Shown: positions 9,087 through 18,476, numbered from the stretch's first letter. The stretch is 64,000 bases of DNA from Methanococcoides sp. AM1 (GCF_900774055.1 NZ_CAAGSW010000001.1:389797-453796); one strand, 5' to 3'. Notes: a model not told the origin generated them from the letters alone. Numbers and translations are program-made.

Positions 9087-10127
9087 ATGTTATACGCATT
9101 TGAACTTTCAGGCGAACATGAAGACCTGCCGCGAGCAGAAGTTCTTGCCTGCCTTGACCTTGTTGAGCTTGAATATGAAGAGAACGACTACTTTGACCAG
9201 TGTCTTGTTGTGGACGTTGAAGGTGATCCACAGGAAGTGGAACATAAGCTCAATTACGTCGCTGAACGAGTTGCAATGGCACATCACATACTGAAGGTCA
9301 TTGAGGTCTGTCCTGCAGATGTGGACACTATTCTTGAGGTCGCTGAAAGGATTGACGTATCCGACCACATCAATGAGAAACAGAAATATGTAGTGCGTGC
9401 AAAGCGCATCAAGCACAATTCCACTATTGTCTGTGCAGATATGGAAAGGAGTGTTGGAGGCGCCATCTACAGGAAAGGCTTTAATGCGAACCTGAAAGAG
9501 CCTGATGTTGAGTTCAGGCTGATCCTCTCTGAAAAATGTGTTTTTGGCTCCGTTATTGCATCCGTGGACCGCAGTGCCTATGAAGCACGTGCCCCTCACA
9601 AAAAACCATTCTTCTACCCAGGCGTGCTCCGACCCCGTGTGGCACGTGCACTTGTGAACATGGCCATGGTCAAAGAAAAGGACATTGTGTTCGACCCCTT
9701 CTGTGGTACCGCAGGTATACTTGTGGAAGCAGGTCTTGTCGGTGCAAAAGTGATCGGACTGGAAGTTCGCTACAAGATCGCTGTCGGCGCACATATGAAC
9801 CTGCAGCATTTCAATACCGACCACACCATGATGCTGGGAGATGCCTGCAGAGTACCTCTTGTAGACGCTTCGGTTGATGCAGTCATCGCAGATCCTCCCT
9901 ACGGCCGCTCGGCAAGGATAGAAGCAGAATCACTCCACCACCTCTACGAGGCCTCTTTTGCTGAGATGTACCGGGTCCTGAAACCAGGTGGTACAACCAT
10001 AATCGTCTCAGAGATAGATATTGCTGAGTTCGTAAGGGATGCAGGCTTCGTCACTAAAGCGCAGTATTTACAAAGGGTGCACAAGAGCCTGACACGGAAA
10101 ATAACCGTACTTCAAAAACCCGAATGA
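9087..10127 (+). CDS. tRNA (guanine-10-N2)-methyltransferase, Trm-G10 family
   Basis: 346 residues. The N-terminal part (1-160) is a ferredoxin-like/THUMP RNA-binding module and the C-terminal part is a Rossmann methyltransferase with motif I VFDPFCGTAGILVEAG and the catalytic motif IV DPPYGRSA. This is the signature of archaeal COG1041 enzymes, which form N2-methyl- or N2,N2-dimethylguanosine at tRNA position 10 using SAM. The early residues LYAFELSGEHEDLPRAEVLA are typical of the family. The stop codon is embedded in a strong hairpin (10123-10158). Confidence 0.93.
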   Translation: MLYAFELSGEHEDLPRAEVLACLDLVELEYEENDYFDQCLVVDVEGDPQEVEHKLNYVAERVAMAHHILKVIEVCPADVDTILEVAERIDVSDHINEKQKYVVRAKRIKHNSTIVCADMERSVGGAIYRKGFNANLKEPDVEFRLILSEKCVFGSVIASVDRSAYEARAPHKKPFFYPGVLRPRVARALVNMAMVKEKDIVFDPFCGTAGILVEAGLVGAKVIGLEVRYKIAVGAHMNLQHFNTDHTMMLGDACRVPLVDASVDAVIADPPYGRSARIEAESLHHLYEASFAEMYRVLKPGGTTIIVSEIDIAEFVRDAGFVTKAQYLQRVHKSLTRKITVLQKPE

Positions 10128-10160
10128 TCAAAGCATAATTATTATGCAAACGATCATTTT
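10123..10160. terminator. Compound hairpin after Trm-G10 gene
   Basis: Outer arms AATGATC (10123-10129) and GATCATT (10152-10158) enclose perfect inner arms GCATAAT (10133-10139) and ATTATGC (10141-10147), then TT. It overlaps the Trm-G10 stop codon and lies between convergent genes, so it could serve as a bidirectional transcription end or mRNA 3' structure. Confidence 0.55.
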
Positions 10161-10190
10161 CATACAAATGACCAATTGTCTTACAGACCA

Positions 10191-10760
10191 TCACTTCTGC
10201 ACAGAATCCTGTATCAGGTACCAGTAAGCTGAAAGCTCACGATCATAGTAGCTTCGGTCCCCGAACCTGTAGTCGATCATCTGCCAGAAGCGTGGGCTGT
10301 GCCTTAATTCTATAAGATGTGCCATTTCGTGGAAAACCACATACTCGACAAGGTCTTCAGGCAGGTGCATCAAATGCCTGTTGAAGTTCAGCCGGCCAGC
10401 GGAACTGCAACTTCCCCATTTTGTCCTCATTTTCCGGAAGGTCACTTTCTCGGGGCTAACACCAAGCTCATTGGCCATCTTAGTGGTGAAAGAAAGAACA
10501 AGTTCCCTGAACTCAGCATCGCGCCTGTCTACGAGCTTTTTGGAAGCGGCATTTTCAATTGTTGCCAGTGAATCTGTGTAACGCCTGTAAACCCACAGCT
10601 TATGCCGCAGGATAAGTTGCTCATGGTCCGGAAAGCTTTTTGGAACAACGACGTTCAGCCTTCCGACCCGGAATTCCAGTCGTGCACGTTTCACCTTGCG
10701 ATGGCTAAGACTGTAAGGGATAGCAATCCCATTGATACCGATATGATGATCTGAACTCAT
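10191..10760 (-). CDS. YgjP-like (DUF45) zinc metallopeptidase-domain protein
   Basis: 189 residues, normal for the family. The gluzincin-type motif HEMAHLIELRHSPRFW (about residues 138-153) gives HExxH plus the downstream His of the HSPRFW signature seen in YgjP/WSS-like proteases. The upstream MRTKWGSCSSAGRLNFN is also characteristic. The substrate is unknown. It overlaps the truA stop by four bases (ATGA), so translation is coupled to TruA. Confidence 0.9.
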   Translation of the reverse strand: MSSDHHIGINGIAIPYSLSHRKVKRARLEFRVGRLNVVVPKSFPDHEQLILRHKLWVYRRYTDSLATIENAASKKLVDRRDAEFRELVLSFTTKMANELGVSPEKVTFRKMRTKWGSCSSAGRLNFNRHLMHLPEDLVEYVVFHEMAHLIELRHSPRFWQMIDYRFGDRSYYDRELSAYWYLIQDSVQK

Positions 10761-11584
10761 AGCTCATCTGAAGGTGGAATTATTGGAAGAAGATGCTCCA
10801 GTACATCGGCCATGACCCTGTAGCGTACAAGATGATCGTGGACACGCTCATGCGCCCTGCGTATGGCATAACCGTCCTCTATCCATTCAATAGGTATCGG
10901 ATAGTGCACATCCATGAAAACGAGGCCGTACGCATGTGCAGGTTCCAGACCTTCCTCGTAGGAATCCGGATCAAGCATCTGTTCCAGCCATTCTTCATCA
11001 CGAACTCCGCTTCCCACCATCATTAAGGCAGTTACTATCTTGCGGACCATGTTCCACAGGAAACTGTTCGCCTCAACATCGATGCGTGTCAGGTTACCAC
11101 TTACCCTCACATCTATACGTTCAACTGTCCTGACAGTGGTCCTGCCTGGAGCGGTCGTGCAGAAATTAGCAAAATCATGACTTCCGATCAGAAGCTTTGA
11201 AGCAGAACGGATCTTTGAGATGTCATATTGCTCACCGCACATGATGTAACGGTAGCTTCGACTTACAGCATGCCTGCGAGGGTCGAAATTATCGGGCACC
11301 AGTGAATGTGCCCATGCCCAGATGGTTCCCGGGAGCTTTGAGTTGATCACACGGGGTATCGCCAGATTGGGCACATCAGTGTCAAAGGCAATTACCTGCC
11401 CCATGGCATGGACTCCGGCGTCTGTGCGTCCGGAACTGATAAAATTAGCTGACTTTGGATCTTTTATGATCTCCAGCTCTTTCAATGTTTTGAAAAGCTC
11501 ACCCTCTATGGTTGGAGCCTGAGGCTGGACCTGAGATCCACTGTAGTTTGATCCGACATATGCAATTTTAAGCGCAACTCTCAT
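10757..11584 (-). CDS. truA: tRNA pseudouridine synthase A
   Basis: 275 residues. It isomerises uridines 38-40 in the anticodon arm. The catalytic Asp lies in SSGRTDAGVHAMGQVIAF (residues about 50-68), and RSYRYIM and FLWNMVRKIV are further conserved family segments. The start MRVALKIAYVG is standard. It is the first gene of a two-gene unit with the DUF45 protein. Confidence 0.96.
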   Translation of the reverse strand: MRVALKIAYVGSNYSGSQVQPQAPTIEGELFKTLKELEIIKDPKSANFISSGRTDAGVHAMGQVIAFDTDVPNLAIPRVINSKLPGTIWAWAHSLVPDNFDPRRHAVSRSYRYIMCGEQYDISKIRSASKLLIGSHDFANFCTTAPGRTTVRTVERIDVRVSGNLTRIDVEANSFLWNMVRKIVTALMMVGSGVRDEEWLEQMLDPDSYEEGLEPAHAYGLVFMDVHYPIPIEWIEDGYAIRRAHERVHDHLVRYRVMADVLEHLLPIIPPSDEL

Positions 11585-11775
11585 TGAATCACTGATGCCA
11601 CATATAGACCTCTATCTATAATATAATTACCATAATTCCACACATATTCGAGTACATAGAATAACATTGTGAATATATTTATTATCTTTTTATGAAAAGA
11701 GAACATGCCTTATATTCATGCCACAAGTTTAAATACCAGATAATACAATCTAATCTAAATTTTTGAGGCGAAACT

Positions 11776-12846
11776 ATGATATCAAAACAACAGATCTCCG
11801 AGATAATAAGCAAGTACGATCTAGATGATCTTGCTATTGCAACCGTCTGCTCACACTCAAGCCTCCAGATCTTTGATGGAGCCCGTAAAGAGGGATTGAA
11901 GACAATCGGGATATGTGTAGGCCAGCCTCCGCGTTTTTATGATGCTTTCCCAAAAGCAAAACCTGACGAATATATCGTTGTTGAAAGCTATGCCGACATT
12001 CCAAAGATAGCACAGGAACTTGTCGAGAAGAACGCGATCATAATACCTCACGGTTCTTTTGTAGAATACATGGGTGGTAAGAACTTCGCAGACCTTCCGG
12101 TCCCAACCTTTGGTAACCGTGAGGTCCTTGAATGGGAATCTGACAGGGAAAAGGAGAGGGAATGGCTTGAAGGCGCAGGCATCCACATGCCAACAAATGT
12201 CCCAGACCCAAAGGATATTGATGGACCTGTAATGGTAAAGTACTACGGTGCAAAGGGCGGAAGAGGTTTCTTCATCGCCAAGACCTACGAGGAGTTCATG
12301 GAGAATATTGATCCCAATGAGAAGTTCACCATACAGGAATTCATACTGGGAACAAGATACTATCTGCACTACTTCTATTCACCACTGGAGAACGAGGGTT
12401 ACAAGTTAAGTGAAGGAACCCTGGAGATGTTGAGCATGGACAGAAGGGTCGAGTCAAATGCAGATGAGATCTTCAGGCTTGGCTCACCAAGAGAACTTGA
12501 AGAAGCCGGCATACACCCCACATACGTGGTTACCGGAAATGTCCCCCTGGTTGCCAGGGAATCCCTGTTGCCATTGATATTCTCTCTTGGAGAAAGAGTG
12601 GTCGAAGAATCCATTAAACTCTTTGGCGGCATGATAGGTCCATTCTGTCTTGAGACAGTGTTCACAGACCATCTCGAAATAAAGGTATTCGAGATCTCCG
12701 CGCGCATCGTTGCCGGAACAAACTTCTACATATCGGGTTCACCCTATGCAGACCTAGTAGAATCCGGACTCTCCACCGGCAAAAGGATAGCACAGGAGAT
12801 CAAACTTGCTAAATCCAGGGGTCAGCTGGATAAAATATTATCCTGA
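11776..12846 (+). CDS. purP: Formate-dependent IMP biosynthesis enzyme PurP (FAICAR synthetase)
   Basis: 356 residues, typical of PurP, the archaeal ATP- and formate-dependent enzyme that converts AICAR to FAICAR. It is an ATP-grasp protein: VMVKYYGAKGGRGFFIA is the ATP-binding lysine/glycine loop, and GPFCLETVFTDHLEIKVFEISARIVAGTN is the metal/ATP site near the C-terminus. The N-terminal ATVCSHSSLQIFDGARKEG binds AICAR. GAGGCG lies 7 bases before the ATG, and GTTTAAATACC around 11,736 is a plausible TATA element. A strong hairpin follows the stop. Confidence 0.95.
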   Translation: MISKQQISEIISKYDLDDLAIATVCSHSSLQIFDGARKEGLKTIGICVGQPPRFYDAFPKAKPDEYIVVESYADIPKIAQELVEKNAIIIPHGSFVEYMGGKNFADLPVPTFGNREVLEWESDREKEREWLEGAGIHMPTNVPDPKDIDGPVMVKYYGAKGGRGFFIAKTYEEFMENIDPNEKFTIQEFILGTRYYLHYFYSPLENEGYKLSEGTLEMLSMDRRVESNADEIFRLGSPRELEEAGIHPTYVVTGNVPLVARESLLPLIFSLGERVVEESIKLFGGMIGPFCLETVFTDHLEIKVFEISARIVAGTNFYISGSPYADLVESGLSTGKRIAQEIKLAKSRGQLDKILS

Positions 12847-12860
12847 ACACACCTGATCAT

Positions 12861-12899
12861 CCACAGAAATGCATCGGAATATATGAGATGCATCTGTGG
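12861..12899 (+). terminator. Hairpin downstream of purP
   Basis: CCACAG (12861-12866) and ATGCAT (12869-12874) pair with ATGCAT (12888-12893) and CTGTGG (12894-12899); the stem has a two-base bulge and a 13-nt loop. It lies 14 bp after the purP stop and is a reasonable 3'-end structure. Confidence 0.5.
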
Positions 12900-12923
12900 T
12901 AACATAAACCATTAAGAGAAGTA

Positions 12924-12982
12924 GACCACCTCGAAGTGGTCATAATGGGTGCCGGAGGTTGTCCCGGGCTCAACACTTTTTT
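12924..12982 (+). ncRNA. Possible small RNA in purP downstream spacer
   Basis: The 335-bp spacer between purP and the lipoprotein gene has no ORF of merit. Inside it, a hairpin GACCAC/GTGGTC (12924-12941, loop CTCGAA) is followed by a GC-rich segment with GTTG/CAAC arms around CCCGGG, then six T. GC-rich structure ending in oligo-T within AT-rich DNA fits a short archaeal transcript, but there is no conserved family I can name and it is not a complete tRNA. Confidence 0.3.
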
Positions 12983-13181
12983 AGATATCACCGATAAAGA
13001 TGCATGCAATGGAACTTAGATTGGACCATGCACGTGTATTAGATATCAGGACATCCCATAAAAAACTAGGAAATCGTTTTCTGATCTTTGAATTGAGAAC
13101 CAGCATTTACATTTGACAAAGCATCTAAGGAAGATGTACTCCTCCGTATTGCTACCAGTTGTTTACATATTAGGAACCCGC

Positions 13182-13670
13182 TCAGGATTCCTGCTCCACC
13201 ATATAGGAAACCTCATTGATCAGTTCAGAGGTTTCGTTCATAAGCTCAATGGTCTTTTCAATAGCTTCGAAATCAATTTCCTGAGAATTGGTTTCTACGA
13301 ACTCACCAAATTCATACGAACGCTGGAGGAAATCCGCATATTCAGTTGCAACATCCTCTACCGAAGGAGACAATGAAAATCCTTCAAGCTCCTCAAGATA
13401 TCTTTCGGAATCGTCCTTGAGCTTTATCCCGCCTTCCGTCAGCATGAGACCATCCTTTTCAGAAGCTGCGAGCTTGATAGATTCATAGTCATCAAGGATG
13501 ACCTCAGCTGAATCCGCGGTCCATCGCAGGAAATCAATATTTTCCATGGTCTGTGAGATCGAGCCTTCGATCTCATTTACACCGTTCTCAATATCTTCAC
13601 AGCCTGCAACTGACAATGAGAGGAAGACCATTAGTAATACGAGCAGATTTCGATAAAAGCTTAGTTTCAT
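13182..13670 (-). CDS. Predicted lipoprotein of unknown function
   Basis: 162 residues. A signal peptide (FYRNLLVLLMVFLSLSVAGC) ends in the lipobox VAGC, so the mature protein probably starts at Cys24 as a lipid-anchored surface protein. The rest is acidic, alpha-helical and heptad-like (IESLSQ-type periodicity with many Glu/Leu), suggesting a helical bundle. No catalytic motif is visible. It follows the polyprenol kinase-like gene in the same direction, 60 bp apart. Confidence 0.75.
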   Translation of the reverse strand: MKLSFYRNLLVLLMVFLSLSVAGCEDIENGVNEIEGSISQTMENIDFLRWTADSAEVILDDYESIKLAASEKDGLMLTEGGIKLKDDSERYLEELEGFSLSPSVEDVATEYADFLQRSYEFGEFVETNSQEIDFEAIEKTIELMNETSELINEVSYMVEQES

Positions 13671-13731
13671 GATCCAGTTCCTGTCAGTTCAATAAATATA
13701 CACTATAGATGAGCAAATGTCAACAATATAT

Positions 13732-14352
13732 TCAGGCAGTTATCGATATATAAGTATTGACCAGGAACTGCACAACAAGCATACCCAGAAGAGCTGCAAA
13801 TGGGACCGTCAGGTTATCTGACCTACCAGACCTTGCTTCCACATACATCCCTGCAATAGCTCCTGCAAAAGACAGGAAGCCTGCAAATGGGAAGCCACAC
13901 ATGGTTGCCCCCAGGATACCTGCAGCAGTCCCCTCAATTGTCTTTGAAGAAGCACCATAGCACATCTTGCCGTGAATGCCTATGATCGTAGCAAGGCCAT
14001 CTCCCACTGCAAGCACAATGATGGAAGCATAGCATAGACCCTCATCCAGCCTGTAGGACAACAACAGAAGCACCAGTATTGATACCAAATAAAGTAAAGG
14101 CGCTGAAGCAAATTCTTTGTACTCGTTCTTTTTCCAGAGGACCTTGAAAAGTGAATATGACCTTATTTTTGGTTTTATCAGCTCCATCCCCAGAAAGAGA
14201 AAAGTGAGGAACATCACAAGTCCTACTGCGGCACCCTTGCCGGAGTAGACCGCGATCACCGGGAAAAGAGCACCGGAGATGTGTACCACTTTCCTTAATG
14301 GCAGGTAGGAAAGGGAGCGCGGAACCGTACATGCAAAATTTATCAGCACCAT
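13732..14352 (-). CDS. Polyprenol/diacylglycerol kinase-like (SEC59/CTP-transferase superfamily) membrane protein
   Basis: 206 residues with about six membrane segments. The conserved motifs of the dolichol kinase/phytol kinase family are present: RKVVHISGALFPV near the N-terminus, AVGDGLATIIG in the middle and KTIEGTAAGILGA, then DNLTVPFAALLG. Members phosphorylate prenols or related lipids with CTP. In archaea this may feed dolichol or phenazine/polyprenol recycling; the substrate is inference. The gene is divergent from the HerA-like ATPase. Confidence 0.8.
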   Translation of the reverse strand: MVLINFACTVPRSLSYLPLRKVVHISGALFPVIAVYSGKGAAVGLVMFLTFLFLGMELIKPKIRSYSLFKVLWKKNEYKEFASAPLLYLVSILVLLLLSYRLDEGLCYASIIVLAVGDGLATIIGIHGKMCYGASSKTIEGTAAGILGATMCGFPFAGFLSFAGAIAGMYVEARSGRSDNLTVPFAALLGMLVVQFLVNTYISITA

Positions 14353-14401
14353 TTGTTCACCGGTGAAAAATCATATATGCATAGTTATTGATTAGAACTA
14401 A

Positions 14402-15685
14402 ATGATAAACCTAAAGGATGATGTTCAAGCCGGCGTGGTCAAAAAGCGCTATATACTCGGCAGAAGGGACGAGAACGAAGAGGGAGTTCTTCATATTGGC
14501 AGATACCTGGCCCTTGACAGGTCTTCAGGATCACATGTTGCCATCGACGCACTAAAACCACATGCTATCCTGATATGCGGGAAAAGAGGATATGGTAAAT
14601 CCTATACCATGGGGACACTCATAGAGGAGATCGCACTTTTGCCAGGGGAAATAAAACAGAATGTGGCATCCCTTGTTATCGACACAATGGGAATATTCTG
14701 GACACTTGGAAGAGGCAATGATCCTCAGGCAGACCTACTTCAGGAATGGAACATGGAGCCTGCAGGATTCACTGCAGAGGTCTTTGTTCCTGCAGGTCAT
14801 GTGGAAGAATATAAGGAAAGGCATATCAAAGTGAAGCCTTTCTCGATACCTGTGGGCCATTTACATGGATATGACTGGTGTGAACTATTCAACATCACAG
14901 AAACGTCCCCACTGGGAGTGCTTCTGGTCAGAATAATCGAGAACATGCGGGAAAATGAGAGGATCTTTTCCTTCGAAGATATCATTGCCGGGATCAACAC
15001 GGACGACAGGTCTGACGATGTTACAAAAATGGCAGCTGAGAACTATTTAAGGACCGCTGCATCATGGGGAGTTTTTGAAAAGGATGCCTGTGGAATTTCC
15101 GAACTGGTCAAAAGCGGATGTACATCAGTACTTGATGTGAGCGCTATCGAAAGTAAGACCGTACGCTCTGCAGTAGTGGGCATAATTGCAAGAGATATCT
15201 ATACCAGACGTTTGCAGGAAAGGCGTTCTTATGAAAGAATGATCATGGGAGATGAGGAGATCGAGCAGAAGATGCCCATGGTATGGATGTTCATCGATGA
15301 AGCACACCTGTTCGTGCCTTCAAAAGGAGAGACTCTGGCATCCGACGTCCTTATCAACGAGTGGGTGCGACAGGGAAGGCAACCGGGACTGTCAATAATC
15401 TTTGCAACCCAGCGACCTGCGGCACTCCATCCGGACATTATATCCCAGTCAGATATTGTGATATGTCACAGGCTTACTGCAAGGGATGATATTGAGGCAC
15501 TGGAATCCATACGCCCCACATACATGAAGGAGAACATTGGGGATGCGATCCGGAAAATGGGACTGGAGAGAGGAATAGCATTCGTTGTTGATGACACCTC
15601 AGAGAGCACACACCTTGTAAAGATCAGGCCAAGATACAGCTGGCATGGCGGGAACGAGCCAAGTGCATTGAATGAAAGGAGATGA
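14402..15685 (+). CDS. HerA/DUF87-type ATPase
   Basis: 427 residues. An N-terminal beta domain precedes the ATPase core with Walker A CGKRGYGKSYTMG (about residues 58-70) and Walker B VWMFIDEAHLFVP (about 295), followed by FATQRPAALHPD, the sensor region of the FtsK/HerA superfamily. This is the short stand-alone HerA-like group of euryarchaea. NurA is not adjacent, so it need not be the end-resection HerA. The stop overlaps the next gene's ATG by four bases (ATGA), indicating translational coupling with the M29 peptidase. Confidence 0.85.
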   Translation: MINLKDDVQAGVVKKRYILGRRDENEEGVLHIGRYLALDRSSGSHVAIDALKPHAILICGKRGYGKSYTMGTLIEEIALLPGEIKQNVASLVIDTMGIFWTLGRGNDPQADLLQEWNMEPAGFTAEVFVPAGHVEEYKERHIKVKPFSIPVGHLHGYDWCELFNITETSPLGVLLVRIIENMRENERIFSFEDIIAGINTDDRSDDVTKMAAENYLRTAASWGVFEKDACGISELVKSGCTSVLDVSAIESKTVRSAVVGIIARDIYTRRLQERRSYERMIMGDEEIEQKMPMVWMFIDEAHLFVPSKGETLASDVLINEWVRQGRQPGLSIIFATQRPAALHPDIISQSDIVICHRLTARDDIEALESIRPTYMKENIGDAIRKMGLERGIAFVVDDTSESTHLVKIRPRYSWHGGNEPSALNERR

Positions 15686-16632
15686 GAATAATGGATATTA
15701 AAAGAAGTGCTGACATGGTGATCAACACCTGCATGGGTGCAAAGAAAGGAGAAACTGTGCTTATCGTTACTGACACATGCACTGACGAGATGATCACAAA
15801 GGCACTGTATGCTTCTGCGGTCGAAGCGGGATGTGAGGGCCTGATGCTGACAATGGAACCAAGGGAACAACACGGTGCGGAACCGCCTATGCTTGTTGAA
15901 GAGGCTATGAAGAACTCCGATGTCCTGCTTGCTCCTGCATCAAAGTCACTTACGCATACCCAGGCACGCAAACATGCATCCGAGAACGGGACAAGAACCG
16001 CCACAATGCCGGGAATTACCATCGGTATGATGAAGGAAGGCGGATTGAACGCCGATTATGAGAAGATCAACAGCTTAGCAGATGAACTGCTTGAAACTCT
16101 CAAGGGATCAAAGGAAGTACGTATCACCACAGAACTGGGAACTGACCTTGTCATTGATGTTGATGGAGGAGAATGGATGGCGGATACAGGCATATGCCAC
16201 GAGAAAGGTACGACCACAAACCTTCCGGCAGGAGAGATGTACATCGCCCCGAAGAATGTGAACGGCAAAGCTGTGATCGACGGGTCCATGGGAGGTATCG
16301 GATTGCTTGAAGAACCACTGATCATCGAGATCAAGGACAGGAAGGCAGTGAACTTTGAAGGCGAAGGTGCTGAAAAGCTTGAACGAATGGTGAACGATGT
16401 CGGAACTGACGGGCGCAACATCGCAGAGCTGGGGATCGGCATCAATCCGGCTGCAATGCTTATCGGAGTTATCCTTGAGGATGAGAAGGTAGGCGGCACG
16501 ATCCATATCGCACTGGGAGACAATTCCACTTTTGGCGGAGATGTTACCGTTGACCTTCATCTGGATGGCATTATCACGAACCCAAAGGTGCTTGTTGACG
16601 GCATTGACCTGAAGGTCGAACGTTTTGCCTGA
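15682..16632 (+). CDS. Leucyl aminopeptidase (aminopeptidase T, M29-like)
   Basis: 316 residues. The fold-specific features of M29/COG2309 enzymes are visible: VIDVDGGEWMADTGICHEKGTTTNLPAGEMYIAP (metal ligand Glu residues and the GEMY segment), ELGIGINP and HIALGDNSTFGG toward the C-terminus (His ligand). It should remove N-terminal residues from peptides with Co/Zn. The first ATG overlaps the upstream ATPase stop; a second in-frame ATG at 15691 (MDIKRSA) is also possible. Confidence 0.88.
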   Translation: MRIMDIKRSADMVINTCMGAKKGETVLIVTDTCTDEMITKALYASAVEAGCEGLMLTMEPREQHGAEPPMLVEEAMKNSDVLLAPASKSLTHTQARKHASENGTRTATMPGITIGMMKEGGLNADYEKINSLADELLETLKGSKEVRITTELGTDLVIDVDGGEWMADTGICHEKGTTTNLPAGEMYIAPKNVNGKAVIDGSMGGIGLLEEPLIIEIKDRKAVNFEGEGAEKLERMVNDVGTDGRNIAELGIGINPAAMLIGVILEDEKVGGTIHIALGDNSTFGGDVTVDLHLDGIITNPKVLVDGIDLKVERFA

Positions 16633-16668
16633 GAGATGCTAATATTGTGCTAAAGTTATATGTTGACA

Positions 16669-16684
16669 CGGAAATATTATTCCG
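16669..16684. promoter_or_regulatory. NrpR-type operator upstream of leuD
   Basis: CGGAA-ATATTA-TTCCG is an exact match to the GGAA-N6-TTCC operator established for NrpR in Methanococcus, with an extra C/G pair outside. It lies about 80 bp before the leuD ATG and just upstream of a TATA-like CTTAAATAA (16694-16702). An NrpR gene is encoded at 22.4 kb. Binding is inferred. Confidence 0.5.
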
Positions 16685-16764
16685 GTAGAAAGTACTTAAA
16701 TAACTGAAAGATATAATCAGAGCATACATTTCACACTTACTTGAAAATATCACCGGTGATTATA

Positions 16765-17247
16765 ATGAAAGGAAGAGTATGGAAATTCGGAGATGACGTT
16801 GATACTGACGCAGTCATCCCTGGAAGATACCTCATAATGAACACTCCTGAGGAACTGGCGCCGTATACGTTTATCGGAGTACGCCCGGATTTTGCTGAGA
16901 ACGTTAAGGAAAACGACATTGTTGTTGCAGGCAACAACTTCGGATGTGGCTCATCAAGAGAACATGCACCAATCGCCCTTAAAGGATCAAAGGTCGGATG
17001 CGTTATCGCAAAATCATTTGCAAGGATCTTCTTCAGGAACGCAATTAACATTGGTGTTGCACTCCTTGAGTGCCCTGACACCGACAAGATCGAAGATGGA
17101 GATGAGATCTCCGTAGACTTTGAATCCGGTACCATCGAGAACCTTACAAAGGGCGAGAAGTACCAGGCTACACCTTTACCTGATTTTGTCCGCGGTATCG
17201 TAGATGCCGGTGGATTAAAGGAATACACAAGGAAGATCATTGATTGA
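16765..17247 (+). CDS. leuD: 3-isopropylmalate dehydratase small subunit
   Basis: 160 residues from ATG 16765, with GGTGAT four bases upstream. The swivel-domain motifs are GRYLIMNTPEELA (residues about 21-33) and NNFGCGSSREHAP. Methanogens have two paralogues, LeuD and the homoaconitase small subunit HacB; the specificity loop reads YLIM rather than the YLRT reported for HacB, favouring isopropylmalate isomerase. The large subunit is not in the window. The isopropylmalate dehydrogenase follows after 100 bp, supporting a leucine role. Confidence 0.88.
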   Translation: MKGRVWKFGDDVDTDAVIPGRYLIMNTPEELAPYTFIGVRPDFAENVKENDIVVAGNNFGCGSSREHAPIALKGSKVGCVIAKSFARIFFRNAINIGVALLECPDTDKIEDGDEISVDFESGTIENLTKGEKYQATPLPDFVRGIVDAGGLKEYTRKIID

Positions 17248-17348
17248 TCTTACCTTTCCTTTTTGTTCTTACGTTGATACCTCTCAACGTTCACACTACC
17301 TGAATAAAATATGAAAATCTACATGGAATAACCAATTGGAGGAAATTT

Positions 17349-18476
17349 ATGGCACAATATAAAGTACCAGTCCTGCCTGGTGACGGAATCGGCCCTGAGA
17401 TCATAGCTGAGGGTAAGAAGGTCATCGATGCAGCTGGAGAAAAATTCGGATTCGATGTTGACTGGATAGAATACCCACACGGTGCAGACCACTATCTTGA
17501 GACAGGTGAACTGATATCCGAGGATTCACTCAAAGAGCTTTCAAATTACGAGGCGATCTACCTCGGTTCTATCGGAGATGACAGGATCGAACCTGGAGTA
17601 CTTGAGAAAGGTATCCTTCTTGCCGCAAGGTTCTATTTTGACCAGTACATCAACCTGCGTCCTATCAAGCTTCTTGAAGGCGTATGGTGCCCTCTCAAGG
17701 ACAAGACTCCTAAAGACATCGATTTCGTTGTTGTCAGGGAGAACACCGAAGACTTTTACATCGGTATTGGCGGACGTGCAAAAACCGGGATGAGCAAGGA
17801 CCTTCTTGAGGTCAACAGGACACTCTACAACGCAAAGTTCGGACTTGACATCGAGACCGACAGTGAAGAGATCGCATACCAGATCGGCATGATCTCAAAG
17901 GAAGGTACACAGAGGGTCATGAACTACTCCTTCGACCTTGCTGAGACCAGGAACAAACACGTTTCATCAGTTGACAAGGCAAACGTCCTTTCAGACATCT
18001 ACGGATTCTGGAGAGAGGAGTTCAACACAATTGCAGCAAACCACCCTGATGTTAAAACCGACTTCAACTTCGTTGACGCTATCACCATGTGGTTCGTCAA
18101 GAACCCTGAGTGGTTCGACGTTGTAGTTACCCCTAACATGTTCGGTGACATCATCACTGACCTTGGCGCAATGGTACAGGGCGGTCTCGGACTCGCACCT
18201 GGTGGAAACATCAACCCGAACGGTACAAGCATGTTCGAGCCTATCCACGGTTCAGCACCAAAGTACAAGGGACAGAACAAGGTCAACCCTATCGCAACCA
18301 TCTGGGCAGGCGCAATGCTCATCGAACAGCTCGGTGAGAAGGAAGCTGCAGACTCCATCGTCTCCGCTATCGAGAAGAACATCCTCGAAGCAAAGGTCCA
18401 GACCTACGACATGGGCGGCAGCAACACCACATCCGATGTTGGTGACGACATCGCAAGGATCCTGCTCGAGATGTAA
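17349..18476 (+). CDS. leuB: 3-isopropylmalate dehydrogenase (beta-decarboxylating dehydrogenase)
   Basis: 375 residues with GGAGG seven bases upstream of the ATG. Motifs: [12 protein letters not shown] at the N-terminus, the substrate loop around Arg in [28 protein letters not shown], the metal-binding [17 protein letters not shown] and the NAD-binding [14 protein letters not shown]. It oxidises and decarboxylates isopropylmalate in leucine synthesis. Homoisocitrate or tartrate dehydrogenase paralogues look similar, so exact specificity rests on the leuD neighbour. Confidence 0.9.
   Translation: MAQYKVPVLPGDGIGPEIIAEGKKVIDAAGEKFGFDVDWIEYPHGADHYLETGELISEDSLKELSNYEAIYLGSIGDDRIEPGVLEKGILLAARFYFDQYINLRPIKLLEGVWCPLKDKTPKDIDFVVVRENTEDFYIGIGGRAKTGMSKDLLEVNRTLYNAKFGLDIETDSEEIAYQIGMISKEGTQRVMNYSFDLAETRNKHVSSVDKANVLSDIYGFWREEFNTIAANHPDVKTDFNFVDAITMWFVKNPEWFDVVVTPNMFGDIITDLGAMVQGGLGLAPGGNINPNGTSMFEPIHGSAPKYKGQNKVNPIATIWAGAMLIEQLGEKEAADSIVSAIEKNILEAKVQTYDMGGSNTTSDVGDDIARILLEM

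Noticed and set aside
9108-9824. Long (238-codon) antisense ORF inside the Trm-G10 gene
   Set aside because: Shadow of a confident gene; Cys/His/Phe-rich peptide without motif, produced by the codon bias of the sense strand.
12936-12980. tRNA gene in the purP downstream spacer
   Set aside because: No acceptor stem, no T-arm TTC loop and no anticodon arm can be paired; kept only as a possible small RNA.
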